From Nonomuraea endophytica (GTDB lineage Bacteria > Actinomycetota > Actinomycetes > Streptosporangiales > Streptosporangiaceae), in NCBI RefSeq assembly GCF_014203235.1, contig NZ_JACHIN010000006.1, forward strand, positions 551,428 to 615,427: a stretch of DNA of 64,000 nt, written 5' to 3'. This document shows, in pieces, positions 1 to 8,330 of this stretch. The stretch's first letter is position 1. Every line of letters begins with the position of its first letter. The notes beneath the pieces are model-generated. The model was given only the letters and a program-made list of their open reading frames with translations, was not told where the DNA came from and made no database searches. Position numbers and translations under genes: made by a program.

Positions 1-2
1 AC

Positions 3-992
3 CGGCTTGTCCTGGCCGACGGCGCGAAGGCGTACGTCCTTGACCTGGTCAGCGGAAAGGTGTCCGTCGCGGGCGCGGCCGGGAATGTCACGGCGGTCAC
101 CGGCGACGGACGGCACGCCTTCCTGTCCGGCGGCGCGCTGCGGATCGTCGACGGCGGCGCGTGGATGGTCGATCACGGCGACCACGTTCACTACTACAGG
201 TCAGCCGTTCGCGACCTCGGCGAGGTCGCCGGGCGGGGGCCGCACGAGGCGTTCAGCGACGCGGCCGTCACGGCCGTGCGGTTCGGGGACGGCACGGTCA
301 AGCTGTTCGACCGGGGCCGCCTGGACAAGGGGGACATCTCCGAGATCGGCACGCTCTCGGCCGATGGTCCCGTCGTGCCCTACGCGGGGCACCTGCTCGT
401 GGCCGATGGCGGCGCCGTACAGGTGAAGACCAGGACCGGGGCGCAGGCCCGCACGATCGCCGAAGGATGCCGCGAGCCGGAAGGCGCCGCCGTGACCCGC
501 CGCGGCGTCGTCGTCGGCTGCGCCGACGGCGCGCTGGTCGTCGACGGGAACCTCGCGGGGAAGAAGATCCGCTATCCGGAAGAGGGGATGCGGGCGAGGG
601 AGTTCCATCACCGGCCGGGCAGCACGACACTCGCCGCCAAGGCCGGTGACCAGGGCATCTGGGTGCTCGACGTGACCCGCTCAACCTGGAAACTGATCAG
701 GAGCAAGGGCGTGCTCGCGGTGAACGCGGCCGGAGACGGCCTGCCCGTCCTGTCGCTGACCGGGGACGGAACGCTCCATTCCCACGATCCCGTCTCGGGG
801 AGGCGGACTGCGCGCACGAAGCTGCTTGCCGTACCGAAGAATCCTGACATTCAGGTGGACACGGCCCGCGCCTACGTCAACGATCCCGAGCGCGGGGCCG
901 TCCACGAGATCGACTACAACGACCGGCTCAGACGGGCGCGGACGTTCGAGCTCGGCTTCGCGCCGCGGCACATGACGGAGATCGGCCGATGA
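3..992 (+). CDS. AztD-like zinc metallochaperone paralogue (5' end outside window)
   Basis: The frame is open from the first bases, so the start lies upstream; 329 residues are visible. The chain is made of short beta-propeller-like repeats and aligns with the AztD-like protein at 1879-3006: both share a Cys...Gly-Cys block (residues about 153-175 here) and a similar C-terminal block of the type AYVxDPxxxxxHxIDxxxGR. A His-rich segment HGDHVHYY lies near residue 58. AztD proteins are periplasmic or extracytoplasmic zinc chaperones that hand zinc to the AztC binding protein. The stop overlaps the aztC start by 4 nt (ATGA), implying translational coupling. It lacks a His in the Cys block that the second paralogue keeps (CREPEG versus CPGVHGE), so the two may differ in zinc affinity. 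Family assignment is by similarity and context; the ABC permease and ATPase genes would lie upstream. Confidence 0.7.
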   Translation, partial: RLVLADGAKAYVLDLVSGKVSVAGAAGNVTAVTGDGRHAFLSGGALRIVDGGAWMVDHGDHVHYYRSAVRDLGEVAGRGPHEAFSDAAVTAVRFGDGTVKLFDRGRLDKGDISEIGTLSADGPVVPYAGHLLVADGGAVQVKTRTGAQARTIAEGCREPEGAAVTRRGVVVGCADGALVVDGNLAGKKIRYPEEGMRAREFHHRPGSTTLAAKAGDQGIWVLDVTRSTWKLIRSKGVLAVNAAGDGLPVLSLTGDGTLHSHDPVSGRRTARTKLLAVPKNPDIQVDTARAYVNDPERGAVHEIDYNDRLRRARTFELGFAPRHMTEIGR

Positions 993-1864
993 GCCGCGCC
1001 GCCGTCGCCCTCCTGGCGATCGTCCTGCTCGCGGGGTGCACCACGGGGATCGGGAACGGCACCGGCATCGTCGTCACCACGAACATCCTCGGCGACATCA
1101 CCCGCAACATCGTCGGCGACGAGGCCGAGGTGACCGTGCTGATGAAGCCGGACTCCGACCCGCACTCCTTCGGCGTCTCCGCCCAGCAGGCCGCCCAGTT
1201 GGAACACGCCGACCTCGTCGTCTACAACGGCCTCGGGCTGGAGGAAGGCGTGCTGCGCAACGTCCGGGCCGCACGCGAAGCCGCCGTCCCCACCCTCGCG
1301 GTCGGGGACGGCGTGATCGGCGACGCGGACGCCGACCCGCACTTCTGGACCGATCCGCGACAGGTCGCCAAGGCCGTCGACCTGATCGCCGAGCGCGTCG
1401 TCGCGGAGGTCGACGGCATCGACGCCGCCCGGGTACGCGCGAACGCGGCCGCCTACCGGAGCCGCATCTCCGAACTGGACACCTGGATAGCCACCCAGAT
1501 CGCCACCATCCCCACCAGCAACCGAAAGCTAGTGACAAATCACCACGTCTTCGGATATTTCGCCAAAAGGTATGGCTTCGCCGTGGTCGGGGCGGTGATC
1601 CCCAGCGGGACCACGCTCGCCTCCCCCAGCGCGTCCGACCTGAAGTCGCTCGCGGACGCCATCAGACGCACCAAGGTCAAGGCGATCTTCGCCGACTCCT
1701 CCCATCCCGACCGCCTGGCCCAGGTCCTGGCCTCGGAAACCCGCCTGGACGTACGGGTCGTCACCTTGTTCTCCGAGTCGCTCAGCCAGCGCGAACCGGG
1801 CGCCGCGACCTACCTGGACATGATGCGCACCAACACCACAGCCATCGTCACATCCCTCCAATGA
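989..1864 (+). CDS. aztC: Zinc ABC transporter substrate-binding lipoprotein AztC
   Basis: A 291-residue cluster A-I (ZnuA/TroA-type) metal-binding protein. Residues 1-20 form a lipoprotein signal with the lipobox LLAGC, so the mature protein is anchored outside the membrane. The expected ligand motifs are present in order: DPHSFG, DPHFWTDP, NHHVFGYFAKRYG and FADSSHPD, giving three His and one Asp. The long His-rich loop typical of ZnuA is absent, as in AztC proteins that rely on AztD. It overlaps the upstream AztD-like gene by 4 nt and is followed within 15 nt by a second AztD-like gene, so all three are probably one zinc-responsive transcript. A manganese or other divalent-metal role is possible but less likely given the AztD partners. 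Confidence 0.85.
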   Translation: MSRAAVALLAIVLLAGCTTGIGNGTGIVVTTNILGDITRNIVGDEAEVTVLMKPDSDPHSFGVSAQQAAQLEHADLVVYNGLGLEEGVLRNVRAAREAAVPTLAVGDGVIGDADADPHFWTDPRQVAKAVDLIAERVVAEVDGIDAARVRANAAAYRSRISELDTWIATQIATIPTSNRKLVTNHHVFGYFAKRYGFAVVGAVIPSGTTLASPSASDLKSLADAIRRTKVKAIFADSSHPDRLAQVLASETRLDVRVVTLFSESLSQREPGAATYLDMMRTNTTAIVTSLQ

Positions 1865-1878
1865 AAGGTGTATTCACC

Positions 1879-3006
1879 ATGCGTTTCCCGGCACTCGTCG
1901 CCGCCGGCCTCCTCCTGACCGCCTGCGGGACGACCTCGGAGGCGGCCGCCCCGCAGCCGGTCGCCGACCCGCTCGTCGCCACCTACTCCGGCGGCCTGTA
2001 CGTCCTCGACGGCAAGACCCTCCGCCTGGCCAAGGACATCCCGCTGACCGGATACAACCGGGTCAACCCCGCCGGAGACGACCGCCACATGCTCGTCTCG
2101 ACCTCCACCGGCTTCCGCGTGCTCGACGCCGTCACCCCCGCGCTCAAGAACGACGAGTTCAAGGCCGCCAAGCCGGGCCACGTGGTCAGGCACGGCGGCA
2201 CCACCGTCCTGTTCGCCGACGGCAGCGGCGAGGTCACCCTCTTCGACCCCGCGCAACTCGGCGAGGGCCTGCCCAAGGGCGAGGTCTACACCGCCGCCGC
2301 CCCGCACCACGGCGTGGCCATCGAGCTCGAGAACGGAGAACTCGTCGTCACGCTCGGCACGGAGGAGGAACGCCGCGGCATCGTCGTCCTGGACAAGGAC
2401 AGAAAGGAACTCGCCCGCAGCGAGCAGTGCCCCGGCGTGCACGGCGAGGCCACCGCCAGGGGCGAAGCCGTCGTCATCGGCTGCGAGAACGGCGTCCTCC
2501 TCTACAAGAACGGCAAGATCACCAAGATCGCGAGCCCTGACACCTACGGCAGAATCGGCAACCAGTCAGGCACCGACACGTCGCCCGTCGTCCTCGGCGA
2601 CTACAAAACCGACCCCGACGCCGAACTGGAACGTCCCACCCGCATCTCCCTCATCGACACCGGCACCGGCAAGCTGCGGCTCGTGGAGCTCGGCGCCAGC
2701 TACACCTTCCGCTCCCTGGCCCGCGGTCCCCAGGGCGAAGCCCTCGTCCTCGGCACCGACGGCAAGATCCACGTCATCGACCCGGCGGCGGCCAAGGTCG
2801 TCAGGACCATCCCGGTCCTCGGCACCTGGACCGAGCCCCTGGACTGGCAGCAGCCCCGCCCGAACATCTTCGTCCGCGACCGGACCGCGTACGTCAGCGA
2901 CCCGGCGAAGAAGCAGCTCCACGCGATCGACCTCGCCTCAGGCAAGATCCTCAAGACCGCGTCCCTCCCGGACACCCCCAACGAACTCAGCGGCATCACC
3001 CACTGA
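1879..3006 (+). CDS. aztD: Zinc metallochaperone AztD
   Basis: A 375-residue secreted lipoprotein: the N-terminus MRFPALVAAGLLLTACG ends in a lipobox (LTAC). The rest is a series of beta-propeller-like blades such as GGLYVLDGKTL, GKIHVIDP and KQLHAIDLASGK. ATG 1879 is chosen because AAAGGTG lies just upstream; an in-frame ATG at 1861 overlapping the aztC stop is the alternative. The Cys/His block CPGVHGE followed by a Gly-Cys 15 residues later is a plausible metal site. AztD proteins bind zinc and transfer it to AztC, so placement directly after aztC fits. It is a paralogue of the gene ending at 992, giving an unusual D-C-D order. Confidence 0.75.
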   Translation: MRFPALVAAGLLLTACGTTSEAAAPQPVADPLVATYSGGLYVLDGKTLRLAKDIPLTGYNRVNPAGDDRHMLVSTSTGFRVLDAVTPALKNDEFKAAKPGHVVRHGGTTVLFADGSGEVTLFDPAQLGEGLPKGEVYTAAAPHHGVAIELENGELVVTLGTEEERRGIVVLDKDRKELARSEQCPGVHGEATARGEAVVIGCENGVLLYKNGKITKIASPDTYGRIGNQSGTDTSPVVLGDYKTDPDAELERPTRISLIDTGTGKLRLVELGASYTFRSLARGPQGEALVLGTDGKIHVIDPAAAKVVRTIPVLGTWTEPLDWQQPRPNIFVRDRTAYVSDPAKKQLHAIDLASGKILKTASLPDTPNELSGITH

Positions 3007-3155
3007 ACAGTTGGAGCGTCTGCGATCGTTCCCGAGCAGCTGAACACATACTTCACGATGCCGTGGCTCGGTTGTCACCCCGACGAACACCTCAAGATCC
3101 CGCAGTCGGCCGAGCACCCGCAGGCCCGACTTTCGGGCCGTATGGGCGTACAACA

Positions 3156-3177
3156 CCCCGCACCTTCGGGTGCGGGG
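3156..3177. terminator. UUCG-loop hairpin, bidirectional terminator
   Basis: A perfect 9-bp GC-rich stem (CCCCGCACC / GGTGCGGGG) closes a TTCG tetraloop and is followed on the + strand by CTTCTTC. It lies between aztD (+) and the converging small secreted-protein gene (-) and could stop both. A smaller hairpin, GCCCGA-CTT-TCGGGC, is just upstream at 3124-3138. Confidence 0.7.
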
Positions 3178-3206
3178 CTTCTTCGCGTTGTACGGCTACG
3201 CCCGGG

Positions 3207-3442
3207 CTAGAGGTAGAAGAACCACCAGTCGCTGTCCCATTCGCAGTCGAAGGTGTGATGTGGCCCAGCTTCGCCAGCCGGTCTCTGCCGCGGTTGCACG
3301 AATCAAGGTTGTCGTAGGGCCCGCTCCACCCCGCCTCGGCCGTGGACGATGCTGTAGTGGCAGCCGATGCGGGAGCGGGAGCCACTGCCAGCAGAGTGCC
3401 GGCCGCCAAGGCGGCGGCCACGATGACCTTAGGCATGCGCAT
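3207..3442 (-). pseudogene. Small secreted protein, apparently frameshifted
   Basis: ATG 3442 has a good ribosome site (AGGAG, 5 nt away) and opens MRMPKVIVAAALAAGTLLA, a signal peptide ending near ASA. The frame continues through GPYDNLDSCNRGRDRLAKLGH and then runs on into low-quality sequence to 3092. In another frame, beginning right after that point (about 3250), the DNA reads TFDCEWDSDWWFFYL followed by a stop at 3207-3209. That tail resembles the aromatic, single-Cys ends of other small actinomycete secreted proteins, including the neighbour at 3488-3790, and would supply a partner for the lone Cys. The simplest reading is a one-base loss or two-base gain near 3245-3252, or a sequencing error there. 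Function is unknown. Confidence 0.55.
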
Positions 3443-3487
3443 GATCACTCCTGTCGTGTTGGGCGATCTCATTGCTGCCTGGGGGTC

Positions 3488-3790
3488 TCACCAGACCCAT
3501 TGCTCGAACCAGTAACCGTGGGGCCCGGTGTAGTGACAGGAGCCCGGCGGCCAGACCCGGACGCCGTCCTCCTCCAGCTCGTTCTTGACCCACCTGCAGA
3601 CATCACCGGCGTTGAAGTAGCCAACGAACTCCCAATAGCCGTCGGCGTCGATCTGCGGAGCGGGGCCTGGGTCCGTGACGGACGTCGTTGAGGTTGATGT
3701 CGCGGTGGTGGCCAGGGCCGGCATGGCCGCCGACGCCAGCAGGGTGGAGGCTGCCAGTGCACTGCCGGCGATGAGTGTGGCTAAACGCAT
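3488..3790 (-). CDS. Small secreted protein, unknown function
   Basis: A 100-residue protein with a Sec signal peptide (MRLATLIAGSALAASTLLA, cleavage near ALA-TT). The mature part is about 70 residues, acidic and aromatic, with two Cys (DVCRW and GSCHY) that could form one disulfide, and ends WFEQWVW. GGGGAG lies 4 nt before the ATG. It sits head-to-tail upstream of the frameshifted secreted gene at 3207-3442 and resembles it in plan, so the two are probably tandem paralogues. Such proteins are common in mycelial actinomycetes and their roles are mostly unknown. Confidence 0.7.
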   Translation of the reverse strand: MRLATLIAGSALAASTLLASAAMPALATTATSTSTTSVTDPGPAPQIDADGYWEFVGYFNAGDVCRWVKNELEEDGVRVWPPGSCHYTGPHGYWFEQWVW

Positions 3791-4342
3791 GATGCTCCCC
3801 GTTGAGTAGTGACCTGCGCTCGGTGCTGTGGAGCCGATCGATCAAACGCTGATCGGTTCAGCGTGCACGTTTCACGCTAGGGAACGTCACTTCGCCCGCT
3901 CCACGACTTTCACGCGTGCTTGAAGGTCCTACGTCGGCGGTTTCCCGATCAATACCGCCAGCAGCGAGCTGAACTGCTCCGTCTGCTTCAAGCGCCAGGT
4001 GAGGACGATGAGGCCATCAATCTCGATGGCCGGTGACAGCAAGGGGCTGCGGCGACACAGAAATCGCTGTTCTGTGCCGCAGCTTCCTGGTGATCACCGC
4101 GGCCTACGGCGCCAGCTCTCCGGCCGGGGGTGCGACTCCGGAACGTTCTGTGGCACAACCGCCCAGGAAACCCGCCAATGCCTGTCACCCCGTTGCCCGC
4201 GGCCGTCCGCGTGAGCGAGCGCCCAGGCGTCCAGGTCAGCGGCGGTGTTGTCGGGCATCCGCGAGCCCAGGCCCGTCCCGGAGCCTTCGCCGGCCTGCTA
4301 CTGCTCCACCTCGACCAGCACCTGGTACGGCTGCGCGCCGGC
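3791..4342. other. Intergenic region, no supported gene
   Basis: About 550 bp between a secreted-protein gene and the TetR gene, both on the minus strand. Open frames here look like shadows or decayed sequence. On the minus strand a 53-codon frame ending at about 3931 reads LIVLTWRLKQTEQFSSLLAV near its end and might be a gene tail, but no start, ribosome site or recognisable family was found. Confidence 0.4.
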
Positions 4343-5014
4343 TCACGGCGCTGGGGGGCGGGGGCCGAGCATGCCGTCCAGGATGACACGCGCCAACTCG
4401 CTCGCTCGTGCCACCATCTCGGGCTCCTGCCGGTCGGCGGGCTGGCCGAGCTTGGCCATCATCGGATTGCCGGTCATCGCGATCACCGGCCCGATCACCG
4501 CCGCGTACAGCATGTAGATGGGTGTGGGTGGCATGCGGCCCGAGTCGACCAGGCGCTGCACGCTAGGTTGCACGGCCGCGAGCGTCGGGCCGATGTAGCG
4601 CTCGACGAGGTAGTCCAGGCGCTCGCTCGCCCGGTGTGACTCTTCCATCATGAGCTGGTTCAGCAGTGGCGTGCGCGCGGAGATCTCATAGAAGCGCCGG
4701 ACCACGGCGGTCAGCCTGGCCGCGTCGTCCACGGCGGGGGTCTCGGGGTGCAGGACGGGTGCCAGGTTGCGTGTCACGTCCTCCAGCGCGTGATCGACGA
4801 CCGCCTGCCAGAAGGCCAGCTTGGAGCCGTATCGGTCGTTGATGAAGTTGTGGCTGACGCCCAGTCTCCGGGCCAGCTCGCGCATCGAGGCCCCGTCGTA
4901 GCCGAGCTCCACGAACGCCGCCAGGCCGTGGGTCAGGATTTCTTCGTCCGTGGGCGGGGTGGGTCCCTTGGCGGACGGGCGTCCGGGCCCGCGGCGTGTG
5001 TGCCGCTCCGTCAT
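4343..5014 (-). CDS. TetR-family transcriptional regulator
   Basis: A 223-residue protein. The N-terminal helix-turn-helix (about residues 22-70) contains ASMRELARRLGVSHNFINDRYGSK, typical of TetR repressors; the C-terminal helical part would bind a ligand and dimerise. A basic RRGPGRPSAKG segment precedes the DNA-binding domain. It diverges from the MpaB-like oxygenase gene at 5147, and the interval between them carries two TGAC-N4-GTCA palindromes, so it very likely represses both its own gene and the oxygenase operon. The ligand cannot be told from sequence. Confidence 0.88.
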   Translation of the reverse strand: MTERHTRRGPGRPSAKGPTPPTDEEILTHGLAAFVELGYDGASMRELARRLGVSHNFINDRYGSKLAFWQAVVDHALEDVTRNLAPVLHPETPAVDDAARLTAVVRRFYEISARTPLLNQLMMEESHRASERLDYLVERYIGPTLAAVQPSVQRLVDSGRMPPTPIYMLYAAVIGPVIAMTGNPMMAKLGQPADRQEPEMVARASELARVILDGMLGPRPPAP

Positions 5015-5090
5015 GCCAGTTCTCCTCCGGTTCGGGCCACCAGCGTGTTCGAGTCTAGATCCACTGCTTCGTGGTCACCGCAGCAAAACT

Positions 5091-5132
5091 TGACGACTGT
5101 CAGATTAAGCATATTCTGACAGTCGTCAGAAT
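5091..5132. promoter_or_regulatory. Paired palindromic TetR operators over the oxygenase promoter
   Basis: A perfect 14-bp inverted repeat (5091-5104 with 5115-5128) is built of two smaller palindromes of form TGAC-N4-GTCA, at 5091-5102 and 5117-5128. TTGACG at 5090-5095 and TATTCT at 5112-5117 make a plausible -35/-10 pair for the + strand gene, so a bound TetR dimer pair would cover the promoter. Confidence 0.7.
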
Positions 5133-5146
5133 ATCTAGGAGGATAG

Positions 5147-6343
5147 ATGATGGGCGCCCTTCCCGTCGAAGATCAGACCGGCTCCCTGGTGAACGTGCCA
5201 CGGTGGCCAACCGACCGATCCACCCGGGCTGCGGTCCTGGCCCAGTTCGGGCGTACGCGCGCCGACCTGATGGGCTGGGCACTGACCACCGGTGACCCGC
5301 TGGCCGACGCGGTGGTCGAGGAGATCCACGCGCACGGCCGGTCCGTTCGCGAGGTGTTGCAGCGCGGCATCGCCGAGGGACTGGGCGCGTTGACCGATCC
5401 GCCGCTCGCGGTGGCCGCGTTGCTGGCGCAGTCCGAGAGCGTGCCGGACTACGTCGATGACGAGCTGCTCGATCGCGGGTCGCTCCCCTACTTCGCCGCG
5501 CCGGCGCCCGCGCACGCGATCTCCCTGAGCGCCGGGGCACTGGTGCGTACCTATGAGTCCCCCTCGATCGCGCAGGTGCTGGCCATGACCGGACGGCTGC
5601 TGGAGGGGGCGCCGCGCCGCCTGCAGGAGACCGGCCTGTGGGTCAACACCGTGATGCTGCCCGGTTCACTGCGCCGGGGCCGGCCGGGTTACGTGGCCAC
5701 CCTGCAGGTGCGGATGTTGCACGCGCACATGCGCCGCCTGGCTCGGACCCGCGGCTATGACGAGGCCGCCCTGGGCGTACCCATCAATCAGGTTGATCTC
5801 GCCCGGACCTGGATGGACTTCACGCTCACCCCCTATCGCGCCGAAGAGCGGATGGGCTGGGCGCTCAGCGCCGCCGAAGCCGCCTCCCTGTACCGCTATT
5901 GGTGGTATGTCGCCCACCTGCTCGGCATCGACGCCCGCCTGGTCGAAGGTATCCGCGACCATTCCGCGGCCCAGCGGGTCGACGACCTGCTGCAGGCGGT
6001 CACCGGTCCGCCGATCCCCGAATCCGGCCAGCTCGCCATGGCGACCTTGCGCACCATCGCCGGTGAGTTGCACCAGTTGGCGCGCATTCCGCCCAGTGCC
6101 GGGTTGCCCGCCCTGTTCGCCCTGACCCGCCAATTTCATGGCAACGGCCGCGCCGACGAGTTGGACCTGCCCGCCGCGCCGGTCCTCGACGCCGTCCTGA
6201 CCCCGCTCATCCTGGCCAACCGGCTCACCCGCGCCCGCCGGCGCCGCGATCCGGCCGCCTGGCGCCGTCGCCAGGAAACGAACATCGCCGCCGCTCGCGC
6301 GCTGACCAGCCAAAACCTCGATCAGGCGACCTTCCGGCACTGA
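5147..6343 (+). CDS. Oxygenase MpaB family protein (DUF2236)
   Basis: A 398-residue protein resembling the DUF2236/MpaB family, which includes latex-clearing proteins and the MpaB oxygenase; members bind haem b and cleave or oxidise substrates with O2. The block PGSLRRGRPGYVATLQVRML followed by HAHMRRLARTRG matches the family's central helices that carry haem-contacting His and Arg. No signal peptide is visible, so it is probably cytoplasmic or membrane-associated. AGGAGG lies 4 nt before ATG 5147. It is followed 31 nt later by a DoxX-like gene, probably co-transcribed, and is divergent from a TetR regulator. The substrate is unknown. Confidence 0.7.
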   Translation: MMGALPVEDQTGSLVNVPRWPTDRSTRAAVLAQFGRTRADLMGWALTTGDPLADAVVEEIHAHGRSVREVLQRGIAEGLGALTDPPLAVAALLAQSESVPDYVDDELLDRGSLPYFAAPAPAHAISLSAGALVRTYESPSIAQVLAMTGRLLEGAPRRLQETGLWVNTVMLPGSLRRGRPGYVATLQVRMLHAHMRRLARTRGYDEAALGVPINQVDLARTWMDFTLTPYRAEERMGWALSAAEAASLYRYWWYVAHLLGIDARLVEGIRDHSAAQRVDDLLQAVTGPPIPESGQLAMATLRTIAGELHQLARIPPSAGLPALFALTRQFHGNGRADELDLPAAPVLDAVLTPLILANRLTRARRRRDPAAWRRRQETNIAAARALTSQNLDQATFRH

Positions 6344-6374
6344 CACCAGCGGACCTGGCGCATAGGAGTCACAG

Positions 6375-6728
6375 TTGTTTGTCGTCACCGTCGTCCTGAC
6401 GATCCTGCTCGCGCTGCTCTTCTCCGGCACCGGAATACCCAAGGTGGCCGGCATGGAGACCAGCCTGCGGCGCGCCCACCACATCGGGGTCGGCCCCCGC
6501 CTGAACCGCCTCATCGGCATCCTGGAAATCTGCGGAGTGCTCGGGCTGCTGATCGGCCTGTGGCTGGCCTGGCTCGGGGCTTTGGCGGGGGCCGGCCTGG
6601 CCGCGTTGATGATCGGCGCCATCGCCACGCACGTACGCGCCGGCGACGACCGCAAGGCGATCGCCATTCCCGCAATCGTCGCACTCCTGACGGCTGCCTA
6701 TACGGTCACGCGCTTGATCAGTGCGTGA
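6375..6728 (+). CDS. DoxX-like integral membrane protein
   Basis: A 117-residue protein with four hydrophobic segments and the motif SGTGIPKVAG after the first helix, typical of the DoxX/DoxX_2 family. TTG 6375 is the likely start, with AGGAG six nt upstream. It follows the MpaB-like oxygenase gene closely and is likely under the same TetR control. DoxX proteins are often paired with redox enzymes, but no specific activity can be assigned. Confidence 0.75.
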   Translation: MFVVTVVLTILLALLFSGTGIPKVAGMETSLRRAHHIGVGPRLNRLIGILEICGVLGLLIGLWLAWLGALAGAGLAALMIGAIATHVRAGDDRKAIAIPAIVALLTAAYTVTRLISA

Positions 6729-6763
6729 TCGGGTGGCGAGCTGTCGCGGTGGGGCACTCCCCT

Positions 6764-6791
6764 GGCTCAGCTCCGGCGGGTGGGCTGAGCC
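6764..6791. terminator. Possible hairpin between convergent genes
   Basis: GGCTCAGC and GCTGAGCC form an 8-bp perfect inverted repeat with a 12-nt loop, between the DoxX-like gene (+) and a minus-strand membrane gene. There is no T-tract, so the terminator call is tentative. Confidence 0.35.
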
Positions 6792-6890
6792 GGCCGGATT
6801 CCCGGCCGCTTGTCCCTGAAGCCGGCGCTGGAGGGGCGCGGCTTCGTCTCCCTTTGGTGGTTGGCGGGCCGCGGGCCCAGGTCCATCAGC

Positions 6891-7532
6891 CTAAGGCGGC
6901 GGTTCGTCGCGCGCTTGACCTCGAGTGCGCTCGCCGCGGCCGGAAGTCGTGGCTTGGCCTGGGCAATGTCCGCGGTGGACGGCTTCGCTGATCAGGTCCA
7001 CGAGGTTTCTCGTGTGCGGGATCGTGCGGGGGATGCCGATTCGGGATCCGTCACGGACTCGCACCTTGGCGATCGGACCCCACTCGCCCTCGCTGAAGTT
7101 GTCGTTGACGGCGTCTATGTCGTCCCAGGGGATCGAGCGGGTGCCGCGGGCGTCGACGTGGACGAAGCCACCCTGGTGCAGTTGGAACTGTTCGTCGCGG
7201 TGCCGCCGGTAGTGGATCACGTTCCGGGCCGAGAAGACCATGACGGTGAAGGCCAGGCCGGCCACCGAGGCGAAGCCGCCGATCGGGACGACGTGGCCGG
7301 AGGAGGACGGGGTGAGATCCCACACCATCACTCCTACTGTGGCCAGTAAGATTATTTCGACCCTGGAGACGACGATATTGCCGCCTTGGTTGACGTCGGT
7401 GGGACTTACGGGAGAGCCGACAGGCCTTACAGGCGAAAGTACTCCCCGAAGACGGCAGCGGAGCGGCCACCAAGGAGGCGGGGACGCTGACCGCAGCGCC
7501 ACCACGGCACCCGCGGTGGCTGCGTTGGACAC
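6891..7532 (-). CDS. Membrane protein with PH-like cytosolic domain, unknown function
   Basis: A 213-residue protein if GTG 7532 is used; this start has AGGAG just upstream, but the open frame extends further and the start is uncertain. Two hydrophobic segments (around VEIILLATVGVMVW and GFASVAGLAFTVMVF) are followed by a soluble domain with QGGFVHVDARGTRSIPWDDID and KVRVRDGSRIGI, the pattern of a bacterial PH-like domain (Ile-Pro-Trp strand turn). The low-complexity first 60 residues may be non-coding. No clear neighbour relationship. Confidence 0.5.
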   Translation of the reverse strand: MSNAATAGAVVALRSASPPPWWPLRCRLRGVLSPVRPVGSPVSPTDVNQGGNIVVSRVEIILLATVGVMVWDLTPSSSGHVVPIGGFASVAGLAFTVMVFSARNVIHYRRHRDEQFQLHQGGFVHVDARGTRSIPWDDIDAVNDNFSEGEWGPIAKVRVRDGSRIGIPRTIPHTRNLVDLISEAVHRGHCPGQATTSGRGERTRGQARDEPPP

Positions 7533-7825
7533 TGACTCCTCTCGGTCCTCGGGGTTGTGGTCGTTGCCGACTTCGGACGGGGCTATGGGTGTGCTGCTTT
7601 CACCTGCCACACAGCCAATCGCCGATGTGAAGCTTGCTATCCGGCCTGTTCGGTGATGCCCGCGAAACACCCGCTTCCAGGCGTTGCGTGCCCGGCTGGA
7701 ACCTACGCGGAACACTCCGCCTGACGACTTGACCATGGACGCGGTGGCCGACCCGCTCAGGATCACGCGGAGAATCCATCCGCGCCATCGCCGCCGGGGT
7801 CGACCTTTCCATCGGCGTCGGCTCG

Positions 7826-7887
7826 GCCGATGTCAAGTGTGCTTGACATCGGCGCGGGCGCCTCCTACCGTGTCAAGCGTACTTGAC
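7826..7887. promoter_or_regulatory. Two TGTCAAG-N4-CTTGACA operators overlapping a promoter
   Basis: Site 1 is a perfect palindrome with 12-bp arms (7826-7837 and 7842-7853, spacer TGTG). Site 2 at 7872-7887 has arms GTCAAG/CTTGAC with spacer CGTA. TTGACA inside site 1 (7843-7848) and TACCGT 17 nt later (7866-7871) form a -35/-10 pair, and site 2 lies near the start point. This fits repression by the downstream XRE protein. Confidence 0.7.
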
Positions 7888-7910
7888 TTCCGCCACAGGA
7901 AGGGCAACCC

Positions 7911-8330
7911 GTGCAAGCACACAACGAGACCGGGGCCTATCGGGACTCGGTCAAGACAACCGTTCGACTAGTCCTCTGGACACTCGCCTGGGTGGCGACC
8001 CTTGCCTTGGCCAGGTTCGGTCCCGGGCTCCTGTGGGATTCTCAGCAAGCGGTGGCGAGCTGGGCCGCAGTCGCCGCCAATCTTGTCGTCGGCATCGGAT
8101 GGATCGTGGCCTTCGCACGCTTTCTCCGGGCACTCGATGAGTTGCAAAGGAAGTTCCTGCAGGATGCGCTGGAGATCACCCTCGGAGTGGGGGTGGTCGG
8201 CGGATTCGCCTACGTCGTCGCGGACGCCGCCGGCCTCGTCCCCTACGACGTCAACATCGCGCTCTTCCCCGTGCTCCTGGGCGTCGTCTACTCGATCGCC
8301 TTCGTCGTCGGCAAGATCAGATACCGATGA
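7911..8330 (+). CDS. Small integral membrane protein paired with XRE regulator
   Basis: A 139-residue protein with about four transmembrane segments (near residues 20-38, 46-68, 88-108 and 116-135). GTG 7911 has AGGAAGGG upstream. Its stop overlaps the start of the 64-residue XRE regulator by 4 nt. Membrane protein plus mini-XRE pairs are widespread in bacteria and archaea, often autoregulated; the biochemical role of the membrane protein is unknown. Two operator palindromes lie over its promoter. Confidence 0.75.
   Translation: MQAHNETGAYRDSVKTTVRLVLWTLAWVATLALARFGPGLLWDSQQAVASWAAVAANLVVGIGWIVAFARFLRALDELQRKFLQDALEITLGVGVVGGFAYVVADAAGLVPYDVNIALFPVLLGVVYSIAFVVGKIRYR

Noticed and set aside
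1036..1878. Upstream extension of the aztD frame
   Set aside because: It overlaps aztC in another frame and is not protein-like; the signal peptide and ribosome site place the start at 1879.
3914..4100. Minus-strand tail LIVLTWRLKQTEQFSSLLAV
   Set aside because: Somewhat protein-like, but only about 50 codons, with no start, no ribosome site and no recognised family.
5040..5065. GTTCGAGTC, like a tRNA T-loop
   Set aside because: No acceptor or anticodon stem could be folded around it.
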